Positions 37,328-49,738 of a stretch of 64,000 bases of DNA are shown piece after piece. Within the stretch, counting starts at the first letter, position 1. Each line of letters starts with the position of its first letter. Source of the stretch: Dendrophyllia cribrosa. Its lineage: Eukaryota; Cnidaria; Anthozoa; Scleractinia; Dendrophylliidae. The stretch covers positions 8,341,488 through 8,405,487 of the forward strand of contig JAJLRJ010000008.1 in the NCBI GenBank assembly GCA_024195265.1, read 5' to 3'. Made by a program: the position numbers and the translations under genes. The notes under the pieces were generated by a model. The model made no database searches and was not told where the DNA came from. It worked only from the letters and a program-made list of their open reading frames with translations.

Positions 37328-38452
37328 CAGGGGCGGATCCAGGGGGGGGGGGGGGGGGGGATTGGGTGGCTAGCCACCCCCCTTTAGACCATCGGCAGGG
37401 GTTTCATTAAGGGCCGGGCAGTCGGGCAACGGGCAAATTGACCGGCTGTGAACACAATTTTGCCCGGCTGCTTTGAACATCTAAACCTTATTTTTGCCAC
37501 CAACAAGTTAAATAATTTACTAACCTGGCCTTTTTAATGTGTGTCCTAAAAAATAAAGCATATTTCAACTTAAAAAACAACGAGGTTATTGCTTATTTAC
37601 CTCCCGTAGCTCCCTGTACAGAAGAAACGTGACAAACAACTGAAATCGCCCCACAATGCATTGCCAGCTTAGTGCTCTGCATTATGTTCTGCATAGACCA
37701 CTTTCATAATGGGGAGAGACTGTACCTTTCCAAACAAGCTCAGTGACTGGTTAACGAAACAATAGGTTAAACAACACAAACAATAGCCCTAGACCTAAAC
37801 ACAATAGAAGCTACAGTACTACGGGGCCAATAAAATTAGAGGTCTGGAAGAGCTACAGTACTACTCTCATAATGGCGGCCGATTTATTTATTCTTTTATT
37901 TGTATGTTAATTAGCCTCACTGGCCTCATTTTAGAGTAAAAATTCTTTTGAATTTTGCACATGTCACCGAGGCCAGTGAGGCTAATTAACATACATATAA
38001 AAGAATAAATAAATCGGCCGCCATTATGAAAGTGGTCTATGATGTCACTGAGTTGCAAACAAGTTCCACGTGTGTTATGGCGACCGGAAAAAGGTCAGAA
38101 CGGTCGATTAAACAATATTTTTGTACTCAACTTGATAACTTGATGTCCATGACTACAGATATCTGTATTCAGTTGATTGAACAAACAAAATACAATGTTT
38201 CAAGCAACAGTAAGTGCTTCAAAATGTAGGAAAATGCATCTCCGGGAGACTAAAATTTAAAAATTTCCACGGGGGTGCATGCCTCAAACTCATTGCCCTC
38301 CCGTTCAAAATTTCAATGGACCTTAATAAAATCCCTGCATCGGTTTTAACAGTTTTCTTTTTAGTTGCAACAATTAAAAAAAAAGAAACAATTATAGACT
38401 TAGGCACATACCCGTAGCCACCCCCCATAAAAAAATCCTGGATTCGCCCCTG
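37328..38452. mobile_element. 1.1-kb element with CAGGGGCGGAT termini
   Basis: The ends CAGGGGCGGATCCAGG and CCTGGATTCGCCCCTG are inverted repeats, and CAATCA lies directly outside both (37322-37327 and 38453-38458). Subterminal TAGCCACCCCCC and a G tract follow. The same end type marks the short element at 39762-39948. Contains the hairpin at 37867-38029. The termini resemble hAT-type MITEs but the direct repeat seen is only 6 bp. Confidence 0.65.
37867..38029. repeat. Hairpin with about 60-bp near-perfect arms
   Basis: TCATAATGGCGGCCGATTTA and CTAATTAACATACA-type arms: the left runs ATTTATTCTTTTATTTGTAT then TTAGCCTCACTGGCCTC, and the right is its mirror GAGGCCAGTGAGGCTAATTA onward. Loop about 40 bp. 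Confidence 0.85.
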
Positions 38453-38940
38453 CAATCAGCATTTCTATTTTGTTGCGTGACTGAGTATGATTGTGACCGA
38501 CAAGTGACAACTGTTCGTGACTGCTGCTACTGCGCAGTCTAGTTCGCCAAAATACACACGATTTTTTATGACCATTTTTTCAGCCGATGAACCGATTACA
38601 CAATGAGTGCAAACATGGGGCAGGTAATTGTTATCCTTAAATCTCAAACGAGTCGCATTTCAAGCTAATAACTCTTAAGAATTCAGTTTACTTTACTTAA
38701 AATTATTTTTCAGAGCATATAAGCTTACGTAGCTAATACGTATACTTGGCACCATGTACAATCGGTCTGAATTCGCGCTTTTTACAAGCGCGTCTCCTTC
38801 GTGTTTGGTTATTTTTTTTTCTGTAAAATAAACGTAGGTCAAGTACACTAAATAGCGGTAATGACCACAAAGCTGCTAAGGGTCAATTGAGGTTTATATA
38901 CAGAGAAGTACTACTTTTGACTGGGGCGCGGGCCGGTATC
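38453..38940. other. No gene seen
   Basis: Unique-looking AT-rich DNA between the 1.1-kb element and the left edge of unit B. No RNA gene or exon recognised. Confidence 0.4.
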
Positions 38941-39658
38941 GCATTCTCGGTAAATGTTCGGCTTCTTCTCAGACATTCCCGGTGGGATCTCTATTATTAA
39001 TGTGGATTAGCATGCAAATTATTTCACATTTTTATTCTATATATATGGAAAAAAAAACAAGCACTTGGCCGGTGTGGCAGATGTAAACAAGGGCGGCCGC
39101 GGAAAGTAAATCAATTCGTGAGGAATTTTAGCATCTCGAAGGAACCGTACGTGATGATTGCTATTTGCATTCCACCACCCATCCCATGGATTTTCTATTA
39201 CCCAATATTAAAGGATCATGTGTCCAAAAAGATGGCACTTTTACCATAAATTCTTATAATCTATCTATAAAATGCTCAAACGAGTTGAAATAAGTGTAAA
39301 AAAGGATTTTAGGGTTTTTGTTCAATTATCGTATCAATAACAAAATTCTCGATAACTTGTGATTGGTCATCTGCACACCCTTTTTTTTGTGCACAGTCAT
39401 GTAGGTGTGCAATAACACCTGTCCAATTACAACTTTTGTAATTGTCGACAGCTGTGGTGGACACCTAAGTTCCGCACATGTCAATCAGGTTCACTTAAAT
39501 GGGTTCTTTTTTGCTGGTTCCTTCCATCTTTCTACATATCAACTAATGCTACCCCCCGCCCCCCCCCCCCCCCCCCCCCCACCCCCCCTCCCTCCCACCC
39601 CCACTTTTCTGGAATGAAGCTGCCATTTTAATGAACCTTTTATACTGTTTATTTGCAG

Positions 39659-42600
39659 AATCGACATCACAGAGTTCTGATCATCGGAAGTGGAGTGATT
39701 GGCCTGACAAGTGCTTATTTACTGCTTGAAAAAGGGTCAGTAAGTTATTTTACTACATGCAAAGGGGCGGATACAGGTGGGGTGGATTGGGTTTCTAGCC
39801 ACCCCCCTCGTTAGAGAATTAAAAGTAAAAAAATATGAATAATATTAAAGAAAAAAAAAGTACCAATCTGATTACATCTTATTGTAAAGAAAATAGGAGC
39901 CTTAGGACATAATCCACCCCCTTTTGAAAAATCCTGAATCTGCCCCTGATGCAGTCAAACCTGTATTAACTGGTCACCCTCTATTATTAATCAATCAATC
40001 AATCAATTAACCTTATTTATAGATAATATTATAATAAAAGCTATAAGCTAATGGGGTTGTGTGACTAAATAAAATTGAAAAGAACCCTCTTGATCCATAC
40101 ACTATTCTTAATAATACTTCCGAATCAATTTATGAGATATAAAAACAAATTAACCTACTATGTAAAAACCTACTACACAGCTATATACTCTGATACAGTC
40201 TTATATAAATACTCAATCGATTATAAATAAAATCATTATTTCTGAAGTTAATGGTAGAACTAAATGTTTCATAAAAATTAAACACATTAAATTTATCATT
40301 CTAATCAGTTCTTTAAAATATGATCAAGGTCTCTGATGCATGCTCCTGCAATAAACCTATCTCTTGTGATCACTGCATTCCAATAAAGACAGAACCTCTG
40401 TACTAGACAGAGTGCTGTAAAATTATTGTGTTCAAATGCAGGATTGCAAAAGTGCTTTCCATTCTATGCATTAATCTTCCCATTCTTCTACTTAAAATAC
40501 CATCACATAATAATGTGGGTAATATCGTGCACTGATGCAAATTGTTATAAGCCCTTTAATGGATAATCTTAATAAATAATCACAATAATTAATTTATAAA
40601 TTATAATATCATTAAGCGATTACCAATTTACATGGATCAAGCATCTGCAGATGGGGTGTCTTTCTAGGTCCCCATGTACAAGTTATTTTTCTTTTTTCAC
40701 CTGTATCAATTTTAAACAGGATACAGTATGGACGAGTGAGTGAGTGAGTCATACCATGTCGACTTCAACAGACTGGTTCCTGAGTTATCAGTATCGAGAT
40801 GACATTTCATTATTTTTCACTTGACAAAATAGTTCCAATAAAAGATTCTTGGGGTACATGCATACATTACTGTATTTTGCAACCTTGTCCAGAGGTGTTT
40901 CTGTACCTCCATTTCAACAAGCAGAAGTCCTTCAGGGAATGAGGTTGGACTAATAAAAAAAAGTGAGCTAAGAAATTGAACCATCAGTCTTCTGAGTAGG
41001 CCTTCAACTCATGTCTTAGACTTTAACATACAACCATTTGTATAGTTAAAATAACAATCTGAGATTGCACAAAATTTGATTTCAACAGCTATGGTGTTAC
41101 CATTGTATCAAAGGAATTTCCATCAATCCGACGCTTGCCTAAGATTGCCTCAGAAGCAGCAGGAGCAGTGTGGATACCTCCTGAGATGATGGGACGACAT
41201 TCAGCTACAAAAAAAAGACCAGATATAGCAGAAACATTAAAGGTTTTATGCATGTTTTGATCTTAATGTTCACTTCCCACATATGTAAAAATAATAGTAA
41301 CAACATTGAGCAGTATAAAAATGCTATTTGATACTTTAATTTATGATGTAGGTATTTTTAAAAATCAGAGAAAGCAAAGAATGCATAGGTATAATTTAAG
41401 TAAAGTAATGATGCTAATAAATTTTAATAATAATAATAATAATAATAAAATCAATTTATATTGCGTGTGTCATGTGGATATGTTCACACGCGCGTAACAT
41501 AATTTTTGTTTAACTAAACTTAAAATCTATATAATTGACAAGATAAAAATTTACAAGATAAACATTACATGATAAAAACTTAACAAATTAAAATAAAAAT
41601 TAATTTTAAAACCATTAACAATTGAAATTACTATCAAATAAATGAAAAGAAGTTAATAAAAAATTAATTATTAAAAGCTAGCCTATAGAGGTGCGTCTTT
41701 AATGCTACTTTTTAAATGCCAAAGTGCTTGTGATAGAGCGAATGGATGTTGGCTGATTATTCCAAATTTTTGGCGCAGCCGACTGAAATTCTCTATCACC
41801 AAGTGAAGTGCATAGGATTTTCCACTATAGGTGGCAAAAGTGTTGGAGCGTTACGTGATTTCAAACTATCTCTTGTGATTCCTAACTATTATAAGATTCA
41901 TAAGATATTCTGGAGCTAAACCACTGCAACATTTAAAAGTTAATTTTATTGTATTAATTTACTGTATATATAATCTACAGAGGTGGTCAGCTGATGGAGA
42001 ACAAAGGTACACTCCTCTTGCTAAAAATTCCAGAAACACTGGAGTTTCCTTAAGGGAGGTTGTGATACTTCCAGATGAGGTAATGTTTTGAGCCTGCAAA
42101 TAAAAAATTGGTCATTTTAATTTATTGTTTCTTAAACTGTTAAATTTGAGGCTTTTTGAGTGGCAAACTTTTCTACAGGGTCTTGAAATAATCCTGGAAA
42201 ACACCTGGAGGGTCTTGGAAACCTTTTTGAAAATTCCCCCTTTTCCATGTACTCCTGGAAAATATGTACTCTCGAATAGTGTTTATTTTTAACTCCTGAA
42301 TACATACGTTGAACTGGGACAAAAGTTCACTTGAGCCTGTGATGTACATCAATGAGTAGTTGGTGGGTATAATCAATGAGTGATCAAATGATTAGTCATC
42401 GATTATTACCAATAATCAATGAGTTAAATCAATGACTAATTAATGGCAGGCAAAAAATTTTGTGGACTATTGATTAATCATCAATGTCATCGATGTACTC
42501 ATCGATGACATTGCATGATCAGCCATTTTATTGTGTGATGTCACTGATTTCCTAATTTCTTACTTACTGATTAATCATTTTCTATTATCCAGAACAACTA

Positions 42601-45600
42601 TAATTATGAATTTCCTGCCCTCTTATACCAATATCTTCCAGAAAGACTGTTCTGTTGAGTGAAAATAATGTTTCTTCAATACAAATGATGTTCTTGTACT
42701 TATAATCTACAATTATTTAATACTGGAAAGCTTGTAAGGTGAAATTATAATGTCATTTGCAGCCACGCAATGATAGCAATGAGTAATCAATGCAATCAAT
42801 GACCAAACAATGACTTCAATGATTAATCAATGACTAAACATTTTGTGGCCTTCAATAGACAAATTCGGCTAAGGTATTGTTGTACCCAATTCAAACCTTC
42901 TGGGAATAGGATCCTTTGTTCACAGTATTTCCATATAATTTCCATGTCAATGCTTCATTGATATGGAAATATGATAAACAAGGAGTTCTAATCCCAAAGG
43001 TTTGATTTTTTTGGGTACAACAATGTGTTAGCCGAATTTGTCTATAAGTCATCGATAACTTGACATTGATTGTCGGCAATAATCAATGAATAATCAACTG
43101 ATTTCCCATTGATTACTTAAATCATGATTACTCGATCATCAATTAGTTATACCTGGGTAGTGGTCACCTGCCTTTACCCATGGAGAGGGCATGAGGGAGG
43201 GGAGGGTGATGGGGGGTTGGTGAAACAAAACGTCCAGGGGAGGGTCTGAATGTTCCATAGAAGCCTTTGATTGTACGTATCCTATAAAACTACCGGAATT
43301 TCATCATCTTGGCAGTTGATCCCTGGTTTATAGCTGCTGGCCCAGCAATTGTGCGACAATAATAAACACTTCATGACTGGTCCTGAGAGAAACCGTGTGT
43401 GTTTTTGTTTCCCGAGAATCTCAATGTTTCCTGAGACGAAGTTGAGGAAAAAAAATCGAGATTTAAAAATTGATTGTGCGTACCTCTGAAAATGTCCTGG
43501 CTACACCCCTGCAGGTTGGCCCTGCAGGTTGCAATTTTAATTATTTTGACTTAATTCTCAGACTTATTTAGGATAGTTGTTTTTATCAGGTAGACCAAGC
43601 TACGTTTCAGCAGTACAAGCAGATAAGAGGATTTAGACAATCCCCTTCACTGATGAAGGAGAAAGGTTTGCCCATTAAGTCCTGTTTTTACTTTTTCTAT
43701 TTAATTTATTCTACTTTCTCTCAAAACATGAACATTTTAGAGGAGAAAAAGGTAAGCGTACTATAAATAAAGTGTCTGTTGTAAAGTCCTGCTGTTGGAG
43801 CCCTCGCATGGTAGGAGAATTAAGACTAGAGGATTAAGACCTGTAACCACATTAAAATTTTGTGGATACACTCAAGTTGGACACAGGAGCTGCAAACACC
43901 AATGAGCTGAAGGCACTTATGAAAGGCTTGATGTGTGGAAAGTCCGCCATAAGAGCTTGCACACGATGCGTCTGAAGTTAATTTCTGTATCTTAACAATG
44001 GCACATTAATTTGCATTTACCGTGATGTTTGTTTTAAATTATGAATAATTTGATGCAGCAATGTTGTATTGTTTTATGTCATGGTTGGTCATATGTTTCT
44101 TAATCTGCAGGCTTGTGTGATGCAAGTGTAAGGATGGAAAATGTCTATTCATTTGTTGGTCCAGTCATTGATTCACCAAAATTTGGAACATGGCTGATGC
44201 AGCAAGTATGTACTGTTGAATGCTACCTTAAGTGTGGCCGGGTGTGGAAGGGGTGGGAGGGGGTGAGAAAATGGGGCAGGAACAAAATTAGTAGAGAAAA
44301 GGTTTAGGAACTGCGAGAAAATAGACTTTGCTAAAAAATATAGAGCAGTTTTCAATTGAGTGTCGAAAGTAATTATACATTTGCTTTGGTTTTTCATTGC
44401 TATGCTTTGTGATTGGCTAAGAAATCTCGCGCCACTTTCTCGACCAATCAGAAGTAAAACCAAAACCAATCGTGACTTGCTCGCACGCGTTTTCTCGTGC
44501 TTGGCGCAGCAGACATTGGATTGTTTACGACTGCTGTGATTGGTCACAGTAAAAACTTTGGTTTTGGTTTTACGACACTCAATTGAAAACTGCTCTATCA
44601 CGAGGACAGTACACCTGACTTCTGTCTTCTGTCTGCCTATTTGTCTTCAGTGCATAAGGAAAGGAGCCCACATCATTCAGGGAACCATCAGAGGATTGCT
44701 AACAGAACAGGCACAGGCTCTGAAGTTGACTTATGGTGTTCAGTTTATTGTCAACTGCTCAGGGTTGGGTTCTGTCGAATTGGCTGGAGATAAAGGGATG
44801 TTTCCTATGAGAGGTACAGCTGCTGTATTAACTGTGTTCATCTAGATTGCAATTTTGTTTACTTTCAAATGAAAGATGTATTGTAAGTACTATTCATTTG
44901 TTACTTCTGGGAATGAAGGGTTCTGAGTGAATTACAACATAGTGACCGTTTTCTCAAGGGTTTTATTTTTGCGCTTTATAAACATATTCAGCCACAACCA
45001 AATAGATATGTTAACTGCCATGTCTGCTGAACACCATTTAAAGTGCCTATCACCCCTAGAAAGTTATTTTCAGAATCAACTCTATGTACATTGAATAGTT
45101 GAATGGTAAAATATTTCTTGTTTTGAACGTCGCGTTTGTGAGTTATAGACATTTGAATTTACAAAATGCTAATTAGATGACGTCAACCCGGGAATCATTT
45201 ATTATACAACTACTTGTTTTCACCTCCAAGTAATATTTTTTACGAATCGATTGACTGTCCACAGTTTATTTTTAGTATTTATCAAATTAATTATCCTCAA
45301 GCTGTTAAAACTGTGCATTGTAAATTGGTGTAGAAATAATGGCAAATTCCCGGGTTGACGTCATCTAATTAGCATTTTGTAAATTCAAATCTCTATAACT
45401 CACAAACGCGACGTTCAAAATAAGAAATATTTTAACATTCAACTATTCAATGTACATAGAGTTGATTCTGAAAATAACTTTCTAGGGGTGATAGGCACTT
45501 TAAAGGGGCATTGTCATGCAGATTTTGCTGTGTTTTGGTCAAAATACACTAAATATATGACAAAGTACCTTTGCTCAAACATAAAATTGCTTTTAGAACA

Positions 45601-47631
45601 CCAAGAAGATAATATCAAGTGATTTCTGCAAGGAAGAACAAACCATAATAAGTTTTTCTGCGATTTTTCCACGACTCTTGGGACTGAACTTGAAAAAATT
45701 GGCCACTTTTTTCAAGTTGCAATCCATTTCCATCCTGGCCATCCGCAGCCAAAGATAACTAATACTAGTTTCTGTGCACTGGTAGAGTATTTGTTAACAA
45801 AACTGGACCATTATTTTAAGGTTTCCATTAAAACAAATATGTTTTTTGGTTTTTCAAAGTGATACTAAAAATAGGTGACAATGTCCCTTCAAGCTGTTGC
45901 ACATTTCTTTTCCCCCAATGTTGAAAAAGAATTGCAATAACCATGCAATGGTTTTGAAATTGTATAACCACTGAAAAAAATCAAGGCTGCAGCAGTATTT
46001 TTACCGGTAATGAGTTGATTAAGTAAATTGGTCATATCATTGTGAAGAGGTTGAAAGGCTGAACGACATTTTGAGTGCCATCCCTTGGTCAGAGCAAAGT
46101 TCTTTTATTTATTTTATTTTTTGATTCTCTAATGAAGAAGGGCTATGCTCGAAACATCGGCTTTTGAACCTCTCTTTGATGACCAATTTAAAGTTATCAA
46201 AGCTGATAAAGCCAAACTTTTGTGTTTCACTCTCTCATCAACACAGCAGTACAGTTTCTTTTTTCGTTATTAATGATGGTACAGTATTAAGCACCAATGT
46301 CAGGTCAAGGTACCTATTCTTACTAATTTTCGCGAAAATTCGGGAGCTGTATTTCGCGAGTATAGATTTTCGCGATTCAGGAAAAAAGTAAACAAAAGGG
46401 TATTTAATTTCGCGATTTTTCCATTTCTTTAATCTCCCAAGCCCTATTAATTAAAAAGAATGTTCACAAAATAGCTATATAGAAATATCAAGAGTTACGC
46501 GCTTTCTGCTTTTACGAGGTGGCGTCGTCAATGTTGAGGCTCCTGAGTCAAAGCGCCGAGATCTCCTCAACCTTAATAATTTATGCATTGTTTTCTTAAG
46601 GTAGTTCATCTTAGACTGTTATTTGCATTAATTTAATGTAATTTATGATACTGTTTCTAGGTGCACTCTTGAAAGCAAAAAATGATGGCATCCTTTTCCC
46701 CAAGATTGACTTTTGTTGTGAAGGGAAGTCAACTAGCTTTGGAGTGGATGAGGCTGGCCAGCAAATACTTGGCCATCCATTTATTTTTCCTAGAGGTATT
46801 TGCCTAGCATAAAAATGGTTCTACCTACCAATAGTATATTATACCTGCCAACTTTTTCTGAGTCAAAGGCGTGAGATTTTTATCCTGGGAGTGCCAGGAT
46901 TTTTGAAGACGACGCGACCATATCCGAAGACTTCCGAAGACGTCCGAAGATTTCCGAAGACTTTCGAATAATTCTGAAGTTCTCAAGAAAATTATTATGC
47001 TCCACACAGACGGAAGACCTCCGTTAATGACATCTAGAAAAATCAGAGAATTCGGGGAAAGAACCGTCATTTATAATTATACTCGTTAATTACATGGACA
47101 TTGGTTCGAGTTTACATAGTTTTGGAAGGCGTGTCAGTTAAGGTTGTATTAAATTGTAGTCTAATTTAAATTAATTACGAATTGTTAAGATGACTGAGGC
47201 TTTCGGAACAGCTTTTCTACCGAAACGATTTGCTGGGTTAATTCTCTTGACAATTATGCAACACAATTTCATTATCAACAGGTGAAGACCATTTGATTCT
47301 TGGCACAATGAAACAGCCAAATCGCTGGGATCTCGATCTGTCTCTTTCTGCTCCATACGTCCAATCTATGATGAGACAGTGCAAGGAACTCTGTCCGCGC
47401 CTCCATGCACTGAAGGATAGCGACTTTCAAGTAAATGTAGGAATCCGCCCAGGAAGGGACGAAATAAGGCTGGAACGGGACCCTGATGAGCCATGTATTT
47501 TCCACAGCTATGGGCATTACAGATGGGGGATGACATTATGCTGGGGCAGTGCAGGGGATATTGTTAAGCTCATTGACAATGAAGTGACCAAACTTGCCAG
47601 TCAACCTACCAAACATCTGGCAAACCTATAA
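39659..47631 (+). CDS. DAO-B: FAD-dependent D-amino-acid/D-aspartate oxidase-like, 8 visible coding exons
   Basis: Exons: 39659-39735, 41089-41242, 41981-42079, 43590-43665, 44111-44205, 44651-44813, 46661-46795, 47282-47631, matching DAO-A in number, phase and length except for 6 extra nt in the fifth (CDASVRMENVYSFVG). The 382 codons are unbroken. Same motifs as [15 protein letters not shown] for [35 protein letters not shown]. The glycine loop again reads GHYRWG, and here Asn before Tyr has become Ser (HSYGHYRWG). HSATKKRPD replaces HPAAVEQPD of A. C-terminus ANL: Asn replaces Lys of the PTS1; human DDO ends SNL, so import is still possible. The 5' exon with the start codon was not found. 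Expressed enzyme and diverging paralogue are both possible; no lesion is visible. Confidence 0.87.
39762..39948. mobile_element. 187-bp MITE, GGGGCGGAT family, in DAO-B intron
   Basis: The ends AAGGGGCGGATACAGG and CCTGAATCTGCCCCTG are inverted, with ATGCA directly outside (39757-39761 and 39949-39953). The subterminal TAGCCACCCCCCT links it to the element at 37328-38452. DAO-A has the uninterrupted site near 4090 (TCTACAGTCAAACCTG). Confidence 0.8.
39990..40620. other. DAO-B intron filler, AT-rich; possible old retroelement debris
   Basis: An insertion relative to DAO-A. It contains ATCAATCAATCAATCAAT and an AT-rich body with no open frame. I cannot classify it. Confidence 0.35.
41410..41940. 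other. DAO-B intron insertion, AAT microsatellite plus unclassified repeat
   Basis: It has (AAT)n at about 41426-41448 and then AT-rich DNA with a patch (CCAAATTTTTGGCGCAGCCG) that looks like the end of a non-LTR or other dispersed repeat. DAO-A has no counterpart. Confidence 0.35.
42330..43140. repeat. Degenerate TCAATGA-rich array in DAO-B intron
   Basis: TCAATGA, TCATTGATT and ATCGATGA recur dozens of times in both orientations, for example ATCAATGAGTGATCAAATGA and ACATTGATGATTAATCAATA in inverted sense. Interrupted by the MITE at 42858-43042. Absent from DAO-A. Confidence 0.65.
42858..43042. mobile_element. 185-bp palindromic MITE with TA target
   Basis: The ends GACAAATTCGGCTAAGGTAT and (mirrored) GACAAATTCGGCTAACACAT are inverted, TA flanks both sides, and GTTGTACCCAA/TTGGGTACAAC pair further in. 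A second inner pair CATATAATTTCCATG/ATATGGAAATATG forms the tip. Confidence 0.8.
44341..44597. mobile_element. 257-bp MITE in DAO-B intron
   Basis: The ends TAGAGCAGTTTTCAATTGAG and CTCAATTGAAAACTGCTCTA are perfect inverted repeats, extending through TGTCG/CGACA. The interior carries CCAATCAGAAGTAAAACCAA, shared with the fragment at 2090-2240. The frame on the minus strand is repeat-derived. DAO-A lacks it at the matching point. Confidence 0.85.
45038..45503. mobile_element. 466-bp fold-back element with about 160-bp arms
   Basis: The left arm TTAAAGTGCCTATCACCCCT, GAATCAACTCTATGTACATT, AACGTCGCGTTTGTGAGTTA and GATGACGTCAACCCGGGAAT is mirrored almost perfectly from 45341 to 45503. The spacer is about 135 bp. 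Located in intron 7 of DAO-B, absent from DAO-A. Confidence 0.85.
45499..45892. mobile_element. About 390-bp MITE, TTTAAAGGGGCATTGTC family, copy 1
   Basis: It starts CTTTAAAGGGGCATTGTCAT and ends GTGACAATGTCCCTT; the body has TTGAAAAAATTGGCCACTTT and ATCCATTTCCATCCTGGCCA. A second copy lies at 61189-61579 and a fragment at about 55245-55435. It abuts the fold-back element at a shared TTTAAA. Confidence 0.7.
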
Positions 47632-47664
47632 ATAAATCTAGTAGTGCAATTTTCAATCATTTAA

Positions 47665-48380
47665 GCACGTTACAGACGAGCAAGTTTTCTATGACAAGTG
47701 TACGTGACAAGTTTTACAAATTTTACTTGCTCGTGTGTATGAGTAACAAGTTTTCTTTGACAAGTTTTGCCTTGACAAGTTTTATTTGCCCGTGTGAACG
47801 AATAAACAAGTTATCTTTGACAAGTTTTCATTGTAGCCAGCAATACAATTGTACAGCGAACGAAGACAACACAACACCATTTTATTCGTTTATCATAGCT
47901 TACTTGTATTTAACAAGGGAGAAAAAGCAAGGTGCTTGCTTATGGTCTTGGTTTTGCTTTGCTTATGCAATATGAGTACAACTAGTACTCGAAGAGACAC
48001 ATGAATTGCAGGTGGGTGGGTTCGCCCTTGGGCAACGCAAACACGTTTAAGTCTCAAGGTTTTGCAAACAATTTAGTTGAAGAACTAAGAGAAACAGATA
48101 AGGAAAGTTTTCACAACTTTTTTCGGTTAGTGCAATACTGAGCGCCCGTGATTTCGCAACGATTCTTGTCAAGTTTTCCTTGTTGAGCATACAGACAAGC
48201 AAGTTTTGCGATTTGGCAAGTTTTTCTATGACAAGTTGCTTTGTTCAAAAGCTAGCATGCCAGCTTTTGAACAAGTGCACTTGACAAGGAAAATCTTGAC
48301 AAGTTTTTATTTACACACGAGCAAGTAAAACTTGTCAAGGCAAAACTTGTCATAGAAAACTTACTCGTCTGTAACGTGCT
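47665..48380. mobile_element. 716-bp TTAA-flanked element of CAAGTTTT repeats, 3' of DAO-B
   Basis: TTAA lies on both sides (47661-47664 and 48381-48384). The ends GCACGTTACAGACGAGCAAG and (mirrored) GCACGTTACAGACGAGTAAG match, and TGACAAGTTTT units recur in both orientations inside. The A unit has the unoccupied site at 21232. TTAA targets point to a piggyBac-type source. Confidence 0.8.
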
Positions 48381-48736
48381 TTAAAGGGACAGTGCCCTCG
48401 GATAATATATCATGTTTTCATGCTTATGGCCAGGAGCTCGCTTTATTGCCGTGAAAATTGGAAGACAAAAATCGCCACCAAAGAGACAAAGAGAGACGGC
48501 CAATAAACTTAAAATTCCCCCAGAATAACAAGTTTGATTTCTTGACCGCCTGTCACAAATCAAATTTGACGAACTGTAATCAACTTCCATTCTTGTCATC
48601 CTGCACTTTATCCCCAAACTACTGCTTCTTTTTTCGATTTTCTATTTAGTTGTATATTTGGTGGCATTTGGCGATATAACATGGGAACTAGGTAAGCGAA
48701 ATTTCGTTATATTTCGGTAGGACACTGTCCGATTAA
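48381..48736. mobile_element. TTAA-flanked element in the DAO-B 3' flank (partner of 21232-21999)
   Basis: It starts TTAAAGGGACAGTGCCC and ends GGACACTGTCCGATTAA. Same place relative to the oxidase stop codon as in unit A. Shorter because it lacks the palindrome and MITE present in A. Confidence 0.65.
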
Positions 48737-48806
48737 CAGTTTGGAATCCCAGACATTTGGGGACTACAAAATTTGGTCATCAATTTTAATATTATTTAGT
48801 CCTTTT

Positions 48807-48808
48807 TT

Positions 48809-48850
<42 letters not shown>
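48807..48850. repeat. (ATT)n microsatellite
   Basis: About 14 ATT units. The matching spot in unit A (22078-22092) has only about 4 units. Confidence 0.95.
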
Positions 48851-48853
<3 letters not shown>

Positions 48854-49315
48854 TTAATATATATTATTGTATATCATGTATGTAGGGTATATATATTTAA
48901 ATAATACAGTCTTTATCTGGACAACCCTACCTACTGGGAGGAAGGGTCTTTAAGAATTTTTCATTTTTGGTATTCATGTTCTGTCTAGTTTGATCGTCCA
49001 GGCCAGTGTATCGTAGTTCTGAAAGGAACTGCTGTTGTTGTCATTGACTGAGTAATGTCCAGAATTGCACGCAGAGGAGGCCGCGCTACACTATGATAGG
49101 CATCCGGCACAAAATATCGTCATCTATAAATATTCACCATAACCTGACACATAATTCTGTCTTATATGAAGTACAAAGATTCAATTAAACAATACTTGCG
49201 TGCAATCCTGAACATACCGTAAGTATGTTTTCAGAACTATGCTGGCCTGGATGTGATCGCATTCAACAGACGTCTGCTACTCCTGGGTTCAAACCATTTT
49301 CCTTGCTTGGTATTT

Positions 49316-49738
49316 ACCGTATTTATTAGATTAAGCGCCCAACCTCGAATAAGCGCCCACCCTGTAGGTAGGAAAAGTTAATAAGCGCCCAGCCTCGAAT
49401 AAGCGCCCACCCCACCCCTCTAGGAGGCAACACCAGAGAGTTCGCTAATTGACCTTAGTGACAATGAGATTGGAATTGACTCAGTACTACTAAGAGACTT
49501 CCTCGAAGACCGAGTTTTCCGAAGTACTTTAAAGAAACTTTCAATGAACAGTTAAAATTCTGCTTTGGTTTTGTTATTATTTTATTGTTTTGTTGCAAAA
49601 TAAACTTACTACTTGCTGAAAATGGTGAAAATTTAATAAGCGCCCAGCCTCGATTAAGCGCCCACCTCGAAATAAGCGCCCACTCTCAAGGTCCAAAAAT
49701 TCAATAAGCGCCCAGGGCGCTTAATCGAATAAATACGG
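49316..49738. mobile_element. 423-bp element with AATAAGCGCCCA repeats
   Basis: The ends ACCGTATTTATTAGATTAAG and (mirrored) CCGTATTTATTCGATTAAGC are inverted, with TATTT directly outside (49311-49315 and 49739-49743). AATAAGCGCCCA or AAGCGCCCAC occurs about eight times within. Absent from unit A at the matching point (about 35110). Confidence 0.8.
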
